From: an uncultured Allomuricauda sp.
GTDB taxonomy: Bacteria; Bacteroidota; Bacteroidia; Flavobacteriales; Flavobacteriaceae
Direction of reading: 5' to 3'
DNA length: 64,000 bases
NCBI RefSeq assembly: GCF_947499695.1
Contig: NZ_CANMPQ010000001.1
Span: forward strand, 372,001 to 436,000
Position 1 is the first letter of the stretch; the number at the start of each line of letters is the position of its first letter. The notes below the pieces were generated by a model. That model worked only from the letters and a program-made list of their open reading frames with translations, searched no databases and had not been told where the DNA came from. This document shows positions 37,001 through 44,328 of the stretch, piece by piece. The translations under genes and the position numbers were made by a program.

Positions 37001-37772
37001 TGGATTTTACGTAACCCAATCCACGTACCAGATACTCCGCCTGATTGATTTCCAAAGTCTGGGCCCCAATGTCCTGATTCGACTGCTTAACAGCCTTTAC
37101 CACATCGCCCAACTGGATATTGTACTGACGCATCAGCTCAGGGTCAACGTCGATTTGATATTCCTGGACATAACCACCGATAGAGGCTACCTCCGAAACA
37201 CCGCTTGCCGAGGACAGCGCATACTTTACATAGTAATCTTGAATGCTACGCAGTTCGTGCAAATCCCACCCTCCGGTAACATTGCCATCTTCGTCACGAC
37301 CCTCTAAAGTGTACCAGAAAATCTGTCCCAAACCTGTGGCATCGGGTCCAAGAGATGGATTTACACCATTTGGAAGTAGTCCAGCCGGTAGGGAGTTCAG
37401 TTTTTCAAGAATTCGGCTTCTTGACCAATAGAATTCCACATCCTCTTCAAAAATGATGTAGATGCTGGAAAATCCGAACATCGAAGAGCTTCGAATGGTC
37501 TTTACCCCAGGAATTCCCAGTAGGGAGGTGGTCAAAGGATAGGTAATCTGATCTTCAATATCCTGCGGGGAACGACCGTCCCATTTTGTGAAGACAATCT
37601 GTTGGTTCTCCCCTATATCCGGAATGGCATCCACTGCAACTGGATCACTGGGTAGAAAACCGATGTCCCATTTGAAGGGTGCGTGTACAATTCCCCACCC
37701 CACAAATAGGGCCAGTAACAGAACCGCTACCAGTTTATTTTCGATTAAGTATTTTATCGCTTTATTCAGCAT
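34002..37772 (-). CDS. cusA: CusA/CzcA-family heavy-metal RND efflux pump
   Basis: The inner-membrane proton-driven pump that exports monovalent or divalent metal ions. The 1256 residues include the first helix (about 15-30), FTKWDGRSPQDIEDQITYPL, the membrane-core segment SGIAIAIGTMVDVGVILSEN with the proton-relay Asp (about residue 425), GFIALFGIATDDGVVMATYL in the second half, and LVMLQTGMRAPMGIKV with Met residues near the metal site. It is longer than E. coli CusA (about 1047) because of an extra membrane region (about 540-660) and a loop at about 780-820. That loop includes a peptide encoded by a palindromic repeat (35384-35406). Met content favours copper/silver. It is co-transcribed with the TolC gene. 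Confidence 0.93.
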   Translation of the reverse strand: MLNKAIKYLIENKLVAVLLLALFVGWGIVHAPFKWDIGFLPSDPVAVDAIPDIGENQQIVFTKWDGRSPQDIEDQITYPLTTSLLGIPGVKTIRSSSMFGFSSIYIIFEEDVEFYWSRSRILEKLNSLPAGLLPNGVNPSLGPDATGLGQIFWYTLEGRDEDGNVTGGWDLHELRSIQDYYVKYALSSASGVSEVASIGGYVQEYQIDVDPELMRQYNIQLGDVVKAVKQSNQDIGAQTLEINQAEYLVRGLGYVKSIADIENAVVDAENYTSIRIKDVARVNLGPATRRGILDKEGAEVVGGVVVARYGANPLEVINNVKEKIAELSSGLPTKELVDGRTSRVTIVPFYDRTELIQETLGTLNEALTLEILITVLVIIVMVFNLRASILISGLLPVAVLMVFISMKLFGVDANIVALSGIAIAIGTMVDVGVILSENIIRHLDENEERNDNEQLTINNVVYNATTEVSGAILTAVLTTIISFIPVFTMIGAEGKLFRPLAFTKTMALTASIIVALFLIPPFAAFFFRRKRSKSIIGYVFSATLIITGLVAVVYGYWIGLVLMAFGTIRPLKNPELASRLFNGYTLSDKQATRLNIIISVSAIVFLLASYWRPLGFDRSIIMNLLFVSVLCFGLLGTFWAFRNYYTRILQWALRNKMLFLSIPTAILFLGVLIMRNTGKEFMPALNEGSFLLMPTSLPHSGVEENKRVLQQLDMAVASIPEIETVVGKSGRTESALDPAPLSMYENMIQYRSEYELNNDGEPQRFRIDEEGYFVLKNGKKVANPNLSGNVTSSEVERTFSSIDRNLLIEDNDGEYYRNWRPEIKSPDDIWNEIVRVTKLPGVTSAPKLQPIETRLVMLQTGMRAPMGIKVKGQDLKEIEAFGLQLEDILKTAEGVKEQAVFADRIVGKPYLLIDIDREKLARYGVTVEDVQKVISIAVGGMPLTQTVEGRERYAVRVRYPRELRNNPDDLKSIYVPVSKGSPVPLDELVNIRYEQGPQVIKSEDTFLVGYVLFDKLDGFAEVNVVENAQAAIQAKIESGELTVPKGINYAFTGTYENQLRAEKTLSVVVPLALIIIFLILYFQFRSVATSLMVFSGIAVAFAGGFIMIWLYGQDWFFNFNLFGENWRELFQMHTINLSVAVWVGFIALFGIATDDGVVMATYLTQTFDRNKPMDLKSIHDSVVEAGEKRIRPCLMTTATTILALLPILTSTGRGSDIMIPMAIPSFGGMFIALITLFVVPVLFGWRKEVQLKKASK
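35384..35406. repeat. Palindromic repeat-like sequence inside cusA
   Basis: CTCGACTTCGCTCGAAG has inverted arms (CTTCGAG type) and continues into TGACA. It is read in frame as part of NVTSSEVERTF in the loop region of CusA. Sequences of this form are, to my recollection, common dispersed elements between flavobacterial genes; here it is inside a coding region. Confidence 0.5.
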
Positions 37773-37876
37773 TGTTTTAATGTATTAGATATTTACAGTA
37801 AGTGCGCTGATTAAAATAAACAGCACGTAATGCCCAAAACAGAAATCTGCAGGGCGCACTTTGAATATCTAGTACA

Positions 37877-38284
37877 TCAAATCAAAAAAGTCTCGTAAAG
37901 AACTTGATAGTCCTTATTGAGCAAGGGAGGCGGGTGCCCACTAAAATAAGTTGTAACAGTGTCTACATCTTGGAACAAATTGATGTAGGAATAGGTATAA
38001 CCGACCAAGAACAACTGTTGCTTCAGGTCCAGGTCAAAAAACGAGGTCTTTAAATCTTCCTGTCCTTGCATGGTAAAGGATACTTCATCACAGCAGGACT
38101 TTTCAAATTCCGTATCCATGCTGTTGGAGTCAGCCTCCATACTGCATGTTTTTGCATTAGCAAAAAATGCCACATCCACAACTTTACCCATGCATAGGTG
38201 CTTATCCACGGTCCATGAAACCGTTGACAACAAGACCAATAGGGCTAGCATTGATGATAGAATTTGACGTAAAATGTCCTTCAT
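37877..38284 (-). CDS. HYC_CC_PP family protein
   Basis: A 135-residue exported protein with an N-terminal hydrophobic segment (LSSMLALLVLLSTVSWTVD) followed by the family motifs KHLCMGKVVD, FEKSCCDE and FSGHPPPLL in order. Such proteins accompany copper efflux genes in Bacteroidetes. The Cys, His and Met residues suggest metal binding in the periplasm; function is not established. It precedes cusA by 104 bases and probably heads the efflux operon, with a TAnnTTTG promoter element just before it. Confidence 0.82.
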   Translation of the reverse strand: MKDILRQILSSMLALLVLLSTVSWTVDKHLCMGKVVDVAFFANAKTCSMEADSNSMDTEFEKSCCDEVSFTMQGQEDLKTSFFDLDLKQQLFLVGYTYSYINLFQDVDTVTTYFSGHPPPLLNKDYQVLYETFLI

Positions 38285-38291
38285 TTCACTA

Positions 38292-38331
38292 CAAAACTAC
38301 AAAATGTTAACAATTATTGCTTTGTTTAACA
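38292..38331 (-). promoter_or_regulatory. Promoter -7 box and inverted repeat before the efflux operon
   Basis: On the minus strand TAGTTTTG (38299-38292) matches the Bacteroidetes TAnnTTTG element, only about ten bases before the ATG at 38284, so the message would be nearly leaderless. TGTTAA and TTAACA (38305-38331) form inverted arms just upstream and could be an operator. No properly spaced TTG was found. Confidence 0.45.
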
Positions 38332-38797
38332 GAAGTTTAAAACGAAACAGTGATATAGTTTCGGTAAGCCAGATGAATGATGATGGACTGTAATTTTTAA
38401 TTTATACACTCCATTTTAAGGTGATTTGTATACCCTTTAAATTATTATTTAGATAAGTTTATCTCAAACCTTATTTTTAATATCTCGGAGTAAGAGAAAT
38501 AATATATTTGAGAGACATTACGTCCAATCTGAATATTAGCTGATTTTTTTTAAGTCCCATTTAACCAACGTTTTAAAGGATTATGATAAATCTACTGTGA
38601 AGAGTATCATGATAACGATTTATTGAGATAGTTTAGCTTTCGCAAAGCTTCCAAAAGTTGTTCGTTTGTCCAGCTCATTTTTTTTTCTCGAAGTTAAACT
38701 GGCTATTAATACTGCGATTTAGATTAGCTCAAATCACCCTATTGAAGTAAAAAATGGCAAATCGATACAATGAAAATGTTAAAGTTAAAAACAATCG
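38332..38797. other. Right-end gap of the island
   Basis: No recognised gene. A 23-codon minus-strand ORF (38678 to 38607) begins MSWTNEQLLEALRKLNYLNK and looks like the start of a protein that stops early; it may be a truncated gene at the island end. The rest is A+T-rich with no terminator or known repeat seen. Confidence 0.4.
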
Positions 38798-38824
38798 AAT
38801 TGTTGTACCTATGTTGTACCCAGA
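38798..38824 (+). repeat. 27-bp island-end repeat, right copy
   Basis: Identical to 28040-28066, with GTTGTACC at 38802-38809 and 38813-38820. It lies 44 bases inside the right attachment site, compared with 103 bases on the left. Confidence 0.8.
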
Positions 38825-38831
38825 ACAAAAT

Positions 38832-38858
38832 AAAAAGGCTCTCAATTTCTTGAAAGCC
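38832..38858 (-). terminator. Island-supplied terminator of tRNA-Met
   Basis: On the minus strand GGCTTTC and GAGAGCC form a 7-bp stem (one G-U) followed by TTTTTATTTTG. It sits 13 bases beyond the tRNA acceptor end and differs from the one at 27857-27886, so the island brought its own terminator. Confidence 0.65.
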
Positions 38859-38870
38859 CTATTTTGATTG

Positions 38871-38944
38871 TAGCGAGAGGGGGACTTGAACCCCCGACCT
38901 CAGGGTTATGAATCCTGCGCTCTAACCACCTGAGCTACCTCGCC
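38871..38944 (-). tRNA. tRNA-Met (CAT anticodon), island integration target
   Basis: A 74-base cloverleaf read on the minus strand: acceptor GGCGAGG/TCTCGCT (two G-U pairs), D-arm GCTC...GAGC, anticodon loop TTCATAA, variable AGGTC, T-arm GGGGG-TTCAAGT-CCCCC. The anticodon CAT and A in the closing region fit elongator tRNA-Met, though a tRNA-Ile2 with modified CAT cannot be excluded. The 3' CCA is not encoded. The stem has one A-C mismatch (position 31-39), common in this tRNA of Bacteroidetes. The 3' half from the anticodon loop on is the attachment repeat. Confidence 0.92.
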
Positions 38945-39078
38945 ATGGGTGTTTTTGCGGGTGCAAATATAAAGTTTAATTTTTGCCGAATCAAAATTCG
39001 TATTAATTTATTATTTGATATTTATTTTTATATCTTCCCGATTATTAAAAATGTCGAAAGGAAAAACCGATCATAAGA

Positions 39079-39462
39079 ATGAGTGATAAGATTAAATTTG
39101 AAATAGAGTTCGTTATTCAGGCTTCACCACAGTTGCTTTATCAATACATTTCCACACCTTCAGGCCTATCAGAATGGTACGCCGATAATGTCAATTCACG
39201 TAGTGAGACATTTATTTTTATTTGGGACGGAGCTGAGGAAAATGCTACAATGCTGAAAAAGAAGAGTGATGAATTCGTGAAATTTGCTTGGGAAGAAAAT
39301 GATGATGACAGCTATTTCGAGATGCGCATAATTGTAGATGAAATTACTAAAGATGTATCCCTTTTTATTACTGATTTTGCGGATGAAGATGAGGTTGATG
39401 AGGCCAAAATGTTATGGGAAAACCAAGTTTCGGACCTAAAACAAGTTCTAGGTTCAAAATAG
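39079..39462 (+). CDS. START-like domain protein
   Basis: A 127-residue cytoplasmic protein of the START-like family found across Bacteroidetes. KIKFEIEFVIQASPQLLYQYIS and the GLSEWYAD motif are the usual beginning of the helix-grip fold, and a Trp/Asp-rich middle (WEENDDDSYFEMRI) follows. No ligand is known. It lies 134 bases after the tRNA and is followed by a terminator that touches the next gene. Confidence 0.85.
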   Translation: MSDKIKFEIEFVIQASPQLLYQYISTPSGLSEWYADNVNSRSETFIFIWDGAEENATMLKKKSDEFVKFAWEENDDDSYFEMRIIVDEITKDVSLFITDFADEDEVDEAKMLWENQVSDLKQVLGSK

Positions 39463-39482
39463 TGGCATTATCAACTAAAACG

Positions 39483-39516
39483 TATATTTGATCCCGATAA
39501 AAATCGGGATTTTTTT
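39483..39516 (+). terminator. Terminator abutting the next start codon
   Basis: ATCCCGA and TCGGGAT (39491-39497, 39504-39510) form a 7-bp stem followed by T6 at 39511-39516; the ATG of the aminotransferase gene is the next base. A TATATTTG -7 box (39483-39490) directly precedes the hairpin, so a transcript of the next gene could start inside it. Confidence 0.75.
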
Positions 39517-40362
39517 ATGATTAATTTCAACGGAGACATATCTTCTAACGATAAAGCATTCCTATCTTATGATAACAGAGGATTAAAATATGGAGATGCC
39601 CTTTTTGAAACGTTACGTTGTGTGAATGGCACCTTGTTTTTTTGGGAAGACCATTACTTTAGGTTAATGGCGTCCATGCGTATTTTGCGTATGGAGATTC
39701 CGATGAATTTCACCTTGGAATTTTTGGAAGAGGAGATTATTAAAACGGTCAGCGAAAACAACCTAATCAATAGTCCAGCAAGAGTTCGCATAACAGTTTT
39801 TCGAGATAGTGGAGGTCTATATAGCCCTACAACGAATGAAATATCTTATTTGATTGAAGTTGATGCAATGCATTCGCCTTTCTATCTAGCTCAAGATGAG
39901 GCTTATGAAGTAGAATTATTCAAGGATTACTATGTAAACAAGGATATGTTGTCCAATCTAAAGACTACCGATAAGATTCTGAATGTGGTAGCAAGTGTTT
40001 ATGCCAAAGAAAATGGTTATCACAATTGCTTGTTGATCAACACCGACAAAAATGTTGTGGAAGCCATCAACGGAAATTTGTTTCTAGTAAAAGATGGAAA
40101 GGTTAAGACACCACCTTTGAGTGATGGTAGTTTGGATGGCATTGTAAGAAAAAAACTTTTGGAAATCCTGACATCTCTTGAGGAAACAGATGTAATCGAA
40201 GAATCTATTTCACCATTCGAGCTTCAAAAGGCGGACGAACTTTTTATCACCAATAGTATCCTAGGAATCGTTCCAATAACAAAATATCGTAAAAAAGAAT
40301 TCCAAACAGATTTCAGCAAAAGTCTTGTTGGAAAGTTGAATGCAAGAGCCAGAGTAGGCTAG
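39517..40362 (+). CDS. Class IV aminotransferase / 4-amino-4-deoxychorismate lyase-like
   Basis: A 281-residue PLP fold type IV enzyme. Motifs are DNRGLKYGDALFETLR, the PLP lysine in LKTTDKILNVVAS (about residue 151), VVEAINGNLFLV and FITNSILGIVPI. PabC-like folate synthesis and branched-chain or D-amino-acid transamination share this fold, and sequence alone cannot decide. The start codon follows a terminator U-run with no Shine-Dalgarno, but the N-terminus MINFNGDI matches the family. It is convergent with yqgE, three bases apart. Confidence 0.85.
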   Translation: MINFNGDISSNDKAFLSYDNRGLKYGDALFETLRCVNGTLFFWEDHYFRLMASMRILRMEIPMNFTLEFLEEEIIKTVSENNLINSPARVRITVFRDSGGLYSPTTNEISYLIEVDAMHSPFYLAQDEAYEVELFKDYYVNKDMLSNLKTTDKILNVVASVYAKENGYHNCLLINTDKNVVEAINGNLFLVKDGKVKTPPLSDGSLDGIVRKKLLEILTSLEETDVIEESISPFELQKADELFITNSILGIVPITKYRKKEFQTDFSKSLVGKLNARARVG

Positions 40363-40365
40363 GTG

Positions 40366-40932
40366 CTAATTGAGCGAAGGGTTTTCTGGAGCGTTTGACC
40401 ATAATAGATAATCCCCGCCCAATTCCAACATCTTTTCTTTCCAAAAGGCATTGGAAGATTTTTCCAAAATACTGCTCTCGTACTCGTTTTGGACCACAAT
40501 CCATGACTTTGAGGAAAGCTCCTGATCTAATTGGCTGGAATCCCATCCAGAATAACCCAAGAAAAAGCGGATATCCTGTTCACTGATGGTTTTATTATTG
40601 ATCAGCTCAATGGTTTTTTCAAAATTACCTCCCCAAAAAATACCATCCGAAATTTCAATGCTGTCATGAATCAAATGTGGCACTTTGTGTATAAAGTATA
40701 GATTGTCCTGCTCAACAGGCCCTCCATTAAACACCTTAAAAGGAACAGTGATTTCTGAGATAAGATCATCAATGGTATATTCCAAAGGCTTGTTTAAGAT
40801 AAAGCCAACGGAACCTTCATTATTGTGTTCAGCAATTAAAACAACAGACCGGCTAAAAGAAACATCGCCAGAGAGCGTTGGCTCTGCAACCAGTAATTTT
40901 CCTTTTGTCGGCTTGTCACTTACCATATCCAT
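40366..40932 (-). CDS. YqgE/AlgH family protein
   Basis: A 188-residue protein of the UPF0301 family. GKLLVAEPTLSGDVSFSRSV near the start, GSVGFILNKPLE and GGPVEQDNLYFIH are the standard motifs, and FFLGYSGWDSSQLDQEL follows. A second ATG three codons in (40926) is an equally good start. The molecular role is unknown; some relatives affect alginate regulation. It is followed (downstream on the minus strand) by nothing close, and the HU gene lies upstream behind its own terminator. Confidence 0.9.
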   Translation of the reverse strand: MDMVSDKPTKGKLLVAEPTLSGDVSFSRSVVLIAEHNNEGSVGFILNKPLEYTIDDLISEITVPFKVFNGGPVEQDNLYFIHKVPHLIHDSIEISDGIFWGGNFEKTIELINNKTISEQDIRFFLGYSGWDSSQLDQELSSKSWIVVQNEYESSILEKSSNAFWKEKMLELGGDYLLWSNAPENPSLN

Positions 40933-40992
40933 GATTCTTATTACTAAATGTAATATATTATATGTTATTTACAAAACCTTGGATTGGTGCCA

Positions 40993-41023
40993 AATAAAAA
41001 AGCACTTCCGTTAGGAAGTGCTT
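40993..41023 (-). terminator. Terminator of the HU gene
   Basis: AAGCACTTCC and GGAAGTGCTT form a 10-bp stem with a four-base loop; on the minus strand it is followed by TTTTTTATTTGG. It lies 23 bases after the HU stop. Confidence 0.85.
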
Positions 41024-41046
41024 CTATATATCAAAAAAACTATTGA

Positions 41047-41319
41047 TTAGTTTACTGAACCACTCAATTCAGCACCTGCTTTGAACTTTACTACGTTCTT
41101 AGCTGCTATCTTGATGGTTTGCCCGGTCTGAGGATTTCTACCTTCTCTTGCATTTCTTCTAGATACTGACCAAGAACCAAAACCTACTAAAGAAACTCTG
41201 TTTCCTTTTTTAAGAGATCCTTCTACATTTCCCAAGAAAGATTCCAATGCTTTTTTTGCCGCTGCTTTTGTGATGCCAGCATCAGCTGCCATAGCATCGA
41301 TTAATTCTGTTTTGTTCAT
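41047..41319 (-). CDS. HU family DNA-binding protein
   Basis: A 90-residue nucleoid protein that bends DNA as a dimer. MNKTELIDAMAADAGITKAA, LESFLGNVEGSLKKG, VSLVGFGSWSVSRRNAREGR and the arm NPQTGQTIKIAAKNVVKFKAG are all present. It is a single-gene unit with its own promoter (41364-41393) and terminator. Confidence 0.97.
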   Translation of the reverse strand: MNKTELIDAMAADAGITKAAAKKALESFLGNVEGSLKKGNRVSLVGFGSWSVSRRNAREGRNPQTGQTIKIAAKNVVKFKAGAELSGSVN

Positions 41320-41363
41320 AATGGAATTAAATTAATTGTTGTTAAAATAATTTTAATGCTCAA

Positions 41364-41393
41364 CAAATTTATACGGATTTGCGTGCAACGCAA
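41364..41393 (-). promoter_or_regulatory. HU promoter with inverted repeat
   Basis: On the minus strand TTG (41393-41391), 19 bases, then TAAATTTG (41371-41364) is an exact match to the Bacteroidetes TTG-N19-TAnnTTTG promoter. An inverted repeat TTGCGT-TGC-ACGCAA lies between the boxes and may be a regulator site. Transcription would begin about 40 bases before the HU start. Confidence 0.8.
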
Positions 41394-41495
41394 GTAAAAC
41401 CAAGGGAAATCCAGCTTTTTGTTGATAACTTGAAAAGTTTGTTGATAAAGTCGAAAAAAAATAGGGGCATTTGTTAGCCTAGTGTTAGCAAGGGT

Positions 41496-42461
41496 TTAGC
41501 GAAGATGAGCGGATTTTTCAAGATTTAACCCATTCAAAACCTGTTTGATATCCATTTTTCTTTTACCTGGAAATTGCACTTCCAAAAGATATAGATAACC
41601 ACCCTTAACGGCAACTTTCATTTCTTTTTTATCCCAAAACAACTTACCGATTGAATGCTCGTGTTCGACACTTTCTTTTTTGGTATGGTATATTTTGATG
41701 GTTTCTTCCTTTCCATCATTTATTAAAAAAGACCACGCAGCAGGATAGGGGCTTAGCCCTCTTATATGATTATGGATTTGCTCCATAGAAGCATTCCAAT
41801 CTATTTTACATGTTGTTTTAAAGATTTTATGCGCGGGCTTCAGGTCTTTGGATTCAGCTTGTATTTCTGTGGTAACTTTACCAGCTTCAATTTGCTTGCA
41901 TGTTTCAATCACTAACTGAGCTCCAACTTCCTTCAATCTATTATGCAACGCTTCTGCGTTGTCCTCGGGCAGAATCTTTACTCTTTTTTGCTGTATAATT
42001 TTCCCAGTATCAATTTTATCATCAATAAAGAATGTGGTGACACCTGTTTCCGTTTCTCCATTTATAATGGCCCAATTTATGGGAGCCGCACCTCTATATT
42101 GTGGAAGCAATGAAGCATGAAGATTAAATGTGCCATATTCTGGCATTTGCCAAACAGCTTTAGGTAGCATCCGAAAGGCCACAACCACCTGCAAGTTGGC
42201 CTCGAGACTTTTAAGTTCCTTTAAAAAGTCTACATCTTTTAAATTGGTTGGCTGCAATACCTTTAATTTGTGTTTCTCCGCATACTGCTTTACAGCTGAT
42301 GCCTGCATTTTTCTGCCACGTCCGGCAGGCCTATCCGGAGCTGTAATTACTCCAACTACATTGAAACCTGCTTCCAAAATACTGTGAAGGCTTCCCACCG
42401 CAAACTCCGGTGTACCCAAAAAAACAATGCGTAAGGTATTTTTAGACGGCGGTGTATTCAT
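41496..42461 (-). CDS. fmt: Methionyl-tRNA formyltransferase
   Basis: This enzyme formylates the methionyl group of initiator tRNA with 10-formyl-tetrahydrofolate. RIVFLGTPEFAVGSLHSILE begins the formyltransferase domain, SLLPQYRGAAPINWAIINGE carries the conserved active-site region and GVTTFFIDDKIDTG follows. The C-terminal OB-like domain ends around residue 321, the usual length. It overlaps the end of recQ by 20 bases, so the two are co-transcribed. Confidence 0.95.
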   Translation of the reverse strand: MNTPPSKNTLRIVFLGTPEFAVGSLHSILEAGFNVVGVITAPDRPAGRGRKMQASAVKQYAEKHKLKVLQPTNLKDVDFLKELKSLEANLQVVVAFRMLPKAVWQMPEYGTFNLHASLLPQYRGAAPINWAIINGETETGVTTFFIDDKIDTGKIIQQKRVKILPEDNAEALHNRLKEVGAQLVIETCKQIEAGKVTTEIQAESKDLKPAHKIFKTTCKIDWNASMEQIHNHIRGLSPYPAAWSFLINDGKEETIKIYHTKKESVEHEHSIGKLFWDKKEMKVAVKGGYLYLLEVQFPGKRKMDIKQVLNGLNLEKSAHLR

Positions 42462-44328
42462 TTCTATAATTAATTTGTATCAATTCCTCCTCCATTAATT
42501 CCTGTAGAGACTCCAAAACCACTGTTTCTTCCAACTTGGTCACTTCTACAAGTTGTCGTGATGTACGGGGCTTGTCCTTTATAAATCCTAGGAGGATGTC
42601 TCTAGAAGAATCCGTTGCATGTGTTATTCCTGTGCAAATATCGCATACTCCGCATTTATTATTGACATGCTCACCGAAGTAATTTAGCACATATGCGCTT
42701 CGACACGTTACAGTATTTTCAACATACCCCAACATTGCCGCCAAACTATGCTCTTTAACTTTGTTTAAATCTTGAATACGCCTTGCGAAAGGGTTTATGG
42801 TTCGGTCATCTTCCCTTGGCACCAGGAACGTTACTTCAATATCACTAGATACACACTTGTAATCAACAATACTATCGGCATGTAGCTGTTGCAGGACGGT
42901 TTTGATCTGTTTTTCGGATGCGCCAGCTTTCTTTGAAATCAAATTTAGATTGATTTTGGTATCATATTCGGTAATTCCGCCATAAGTGCGCAATATGGTT
43001 TGAATTATACGAGCCGAGTTTCGATGCTTTTCCAAGTAATTGAAAATCCCTTCTTTATTCGATATGAATCGTAAAGTGTTACGTTCATTGTAATTTTCGG
43101 AAAGGGCCAATACAGAATTCTGATCCAAGATTCGCAACCCATGATATGTCATACTTGGATTAAGCTCGTAGCGTTCGCAAAATGTATTGAACTCGAATTC
43201 CAAGATCTCCTGCACCCATTCACCATATGGAATTTGAAAGTAATTATTTAGTTGACGATATAATTTTTTTACAAATTGGACATCTGGTAAATGAGCTAAA
43301 AATTGTTGTTTTGCTCTTTCCTTGTCCTCCTCAGAGGTAAGTAAGATAGCCAGGGACGGCTTTCCATCTCTTCCAGCTCTTCCCGCTTCTTGATAGTAAC
43401 TTTCCAAACTATCCGGAATTTGATAATGAACTACCAATCTTACATTGGGTTTATCCACTCCCATACCAAAGGCATTGGTAGCCACCATGATATGGACATC
43501 CTCTTTCAACCAAGCACTTAATCGGTTCTCTTTATCAGCTTTTGAAATTCCCCCATGAAAAAAAGTTGCCTTAAATCCGTTCTTATTTAAATAATCAGAA
43601 AGAAAAATGGTCATTCTGCGTGACCTCACATATATAATAGTACTTCCCGAAGCGGCACCAACAATACTCTTTAAATGGTACAGTTTATCCTCCGAAGATT
43701 TTACTTTGAATGTAATGTTAGAGCGGGAAAAGGAATCTTTGAAGACCTTAGGTTCGTTAAGTTGAAGGTTTTCCATGATATCTTTTACTACCTTTTCAGT
43801 GGCGGTGGCGGTAAGTGCTATCATCGGAGCATTTGGAGCCAATTCTTTTAATATTGAACAATCCAAATAAGCAGGTCTAAAATCATTACCCCATTGCGAA
43901 ATACAATGTGCCTCATCAATAGCAACAAGATTTACGTTCATCTCACGTATCCTTTCTTGAACCATTGTTTGTTGCAATCGTTCTGGAGATAGGTATAAGA
44001 ACTTGTAATTGCCATAAACACAATTATCAAGAAGGTTGCTGAGTTCTTCAAAGGAAATACCTCCCGTTAAAGCAACAGCTTTGATTCCTCGAGATTTTAA
44101 TTGATGCACTTGATCCTGAATCAAGGCAACCAGTGGTGAAACTACAATGCACAGTCCCTCATTGGCCAATGCGGGCACCTGATAGCATAAGGATTTGCCA
44201 CCACCAGTAGGCATTAACGCCAAAACGTCCTCCCCTTGGATAATGCTGTCTATGACTTTTTGTTGAGAACCTCTGAACTCGGGATATCCCCAATATTCTT
44301 TTAGAATGTTTTTGGTTGTTTGTTGCAC
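42442..44328 (-). CDS. recQ: ATP-dependent DNA helicase RecQ
   Basis: A 628-residue superfamily 2 helicase acting on recombination intermediates. Walker A TGGGKSLCYQ (about residue 42), DEAH (about 138), the sensor LTATATEKV, YYQEAGRAGRDG (motif VI) and the zinc-binding Cys cluster CGVCDICTG (about 550) are seen. An HRDC domain is not obvious; the last 50 residues look like a small winged-helix. The start is GTG. It overlaps the ATPase gene stop (44328) by one base and runs into fmt. Confidence 0.92.
   Translation of the reverse strand: MQQTTKNILKEYWGYPEFRGSQQKVIDSIIQGEDVLALMPTGGGKSLCYQVPALANEGLCIVVSPLVALIQDQVHQLKSRGIKAVALTGGISFEELSNLLDNCVYGNYKFLYLSPERLQQTMVQERIREMNVNLVAIDEAHCISQWGNDFRPAYLDCSILKELAPNAPMIALTATATEKVVKDIMENLQLNEPKVFKDSFSRSNITFKVKSSEDKLYHLKSIVGAASGSTIIYVRSRRMTIFLSDYLNKNGFKATFFHGGISKADKENRLSAWLKEDVHIMVATNAFGMGVDKPNVRLVVHYQIPDSLESYYQEAGRAGRDGKPSLAILLTSEEDKERAKQQFLAHLPDVQFVKKLYRQLNNYFQIPYGEWVQEILEFEFNTFCERYELNPSMTYHGLRILDQNSVLALSENYNERNTLRFISNKEGIFNYLEKHRNSARIIQTILRTYGGITEYDTKINLNLISKKAGASEKQIKTVLQQLHADSIVDYKCVSSDIEVTFLVPREDDRTINPFARRIQDLNKVKEHSLAAMLGYVENTVTCRSAYVLNYFGEHVNNKCGVCDICTGITHATDSSRDILLGFIKDKPRTSRQLVEVTKLEETVVLESLQELMEEELIQINYRNEYTAV

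Larger units (their letters stand above)
27892..38912. mobile_element. Integrative island in tRNA-Met(CAT) carrying copper/silver efflux genes
   Basis: An 11-kb island bounded by a 45-bp direct repeat (27892-27936 and 38868-38912; two mismatches) that corresponds to the 3' half of tRNA-Met. A tyrosine integrase starts 158 bases inside the left end. A 27-bp direct repeat lies near each end (28040-28066, 38798-38824). Cargo is a Cus-type RND efflux operon with accessory proteins. No relaxase, mobilisation or conjugation gene was found, so it would need help to move between cells. No excisionase was seen. Confidence 0.88.

Noticed and set aside
27892..38912. Conjugative transposon
   Set aside because: No tra, mob or relaxase gene is present; only an integrase and cargo.
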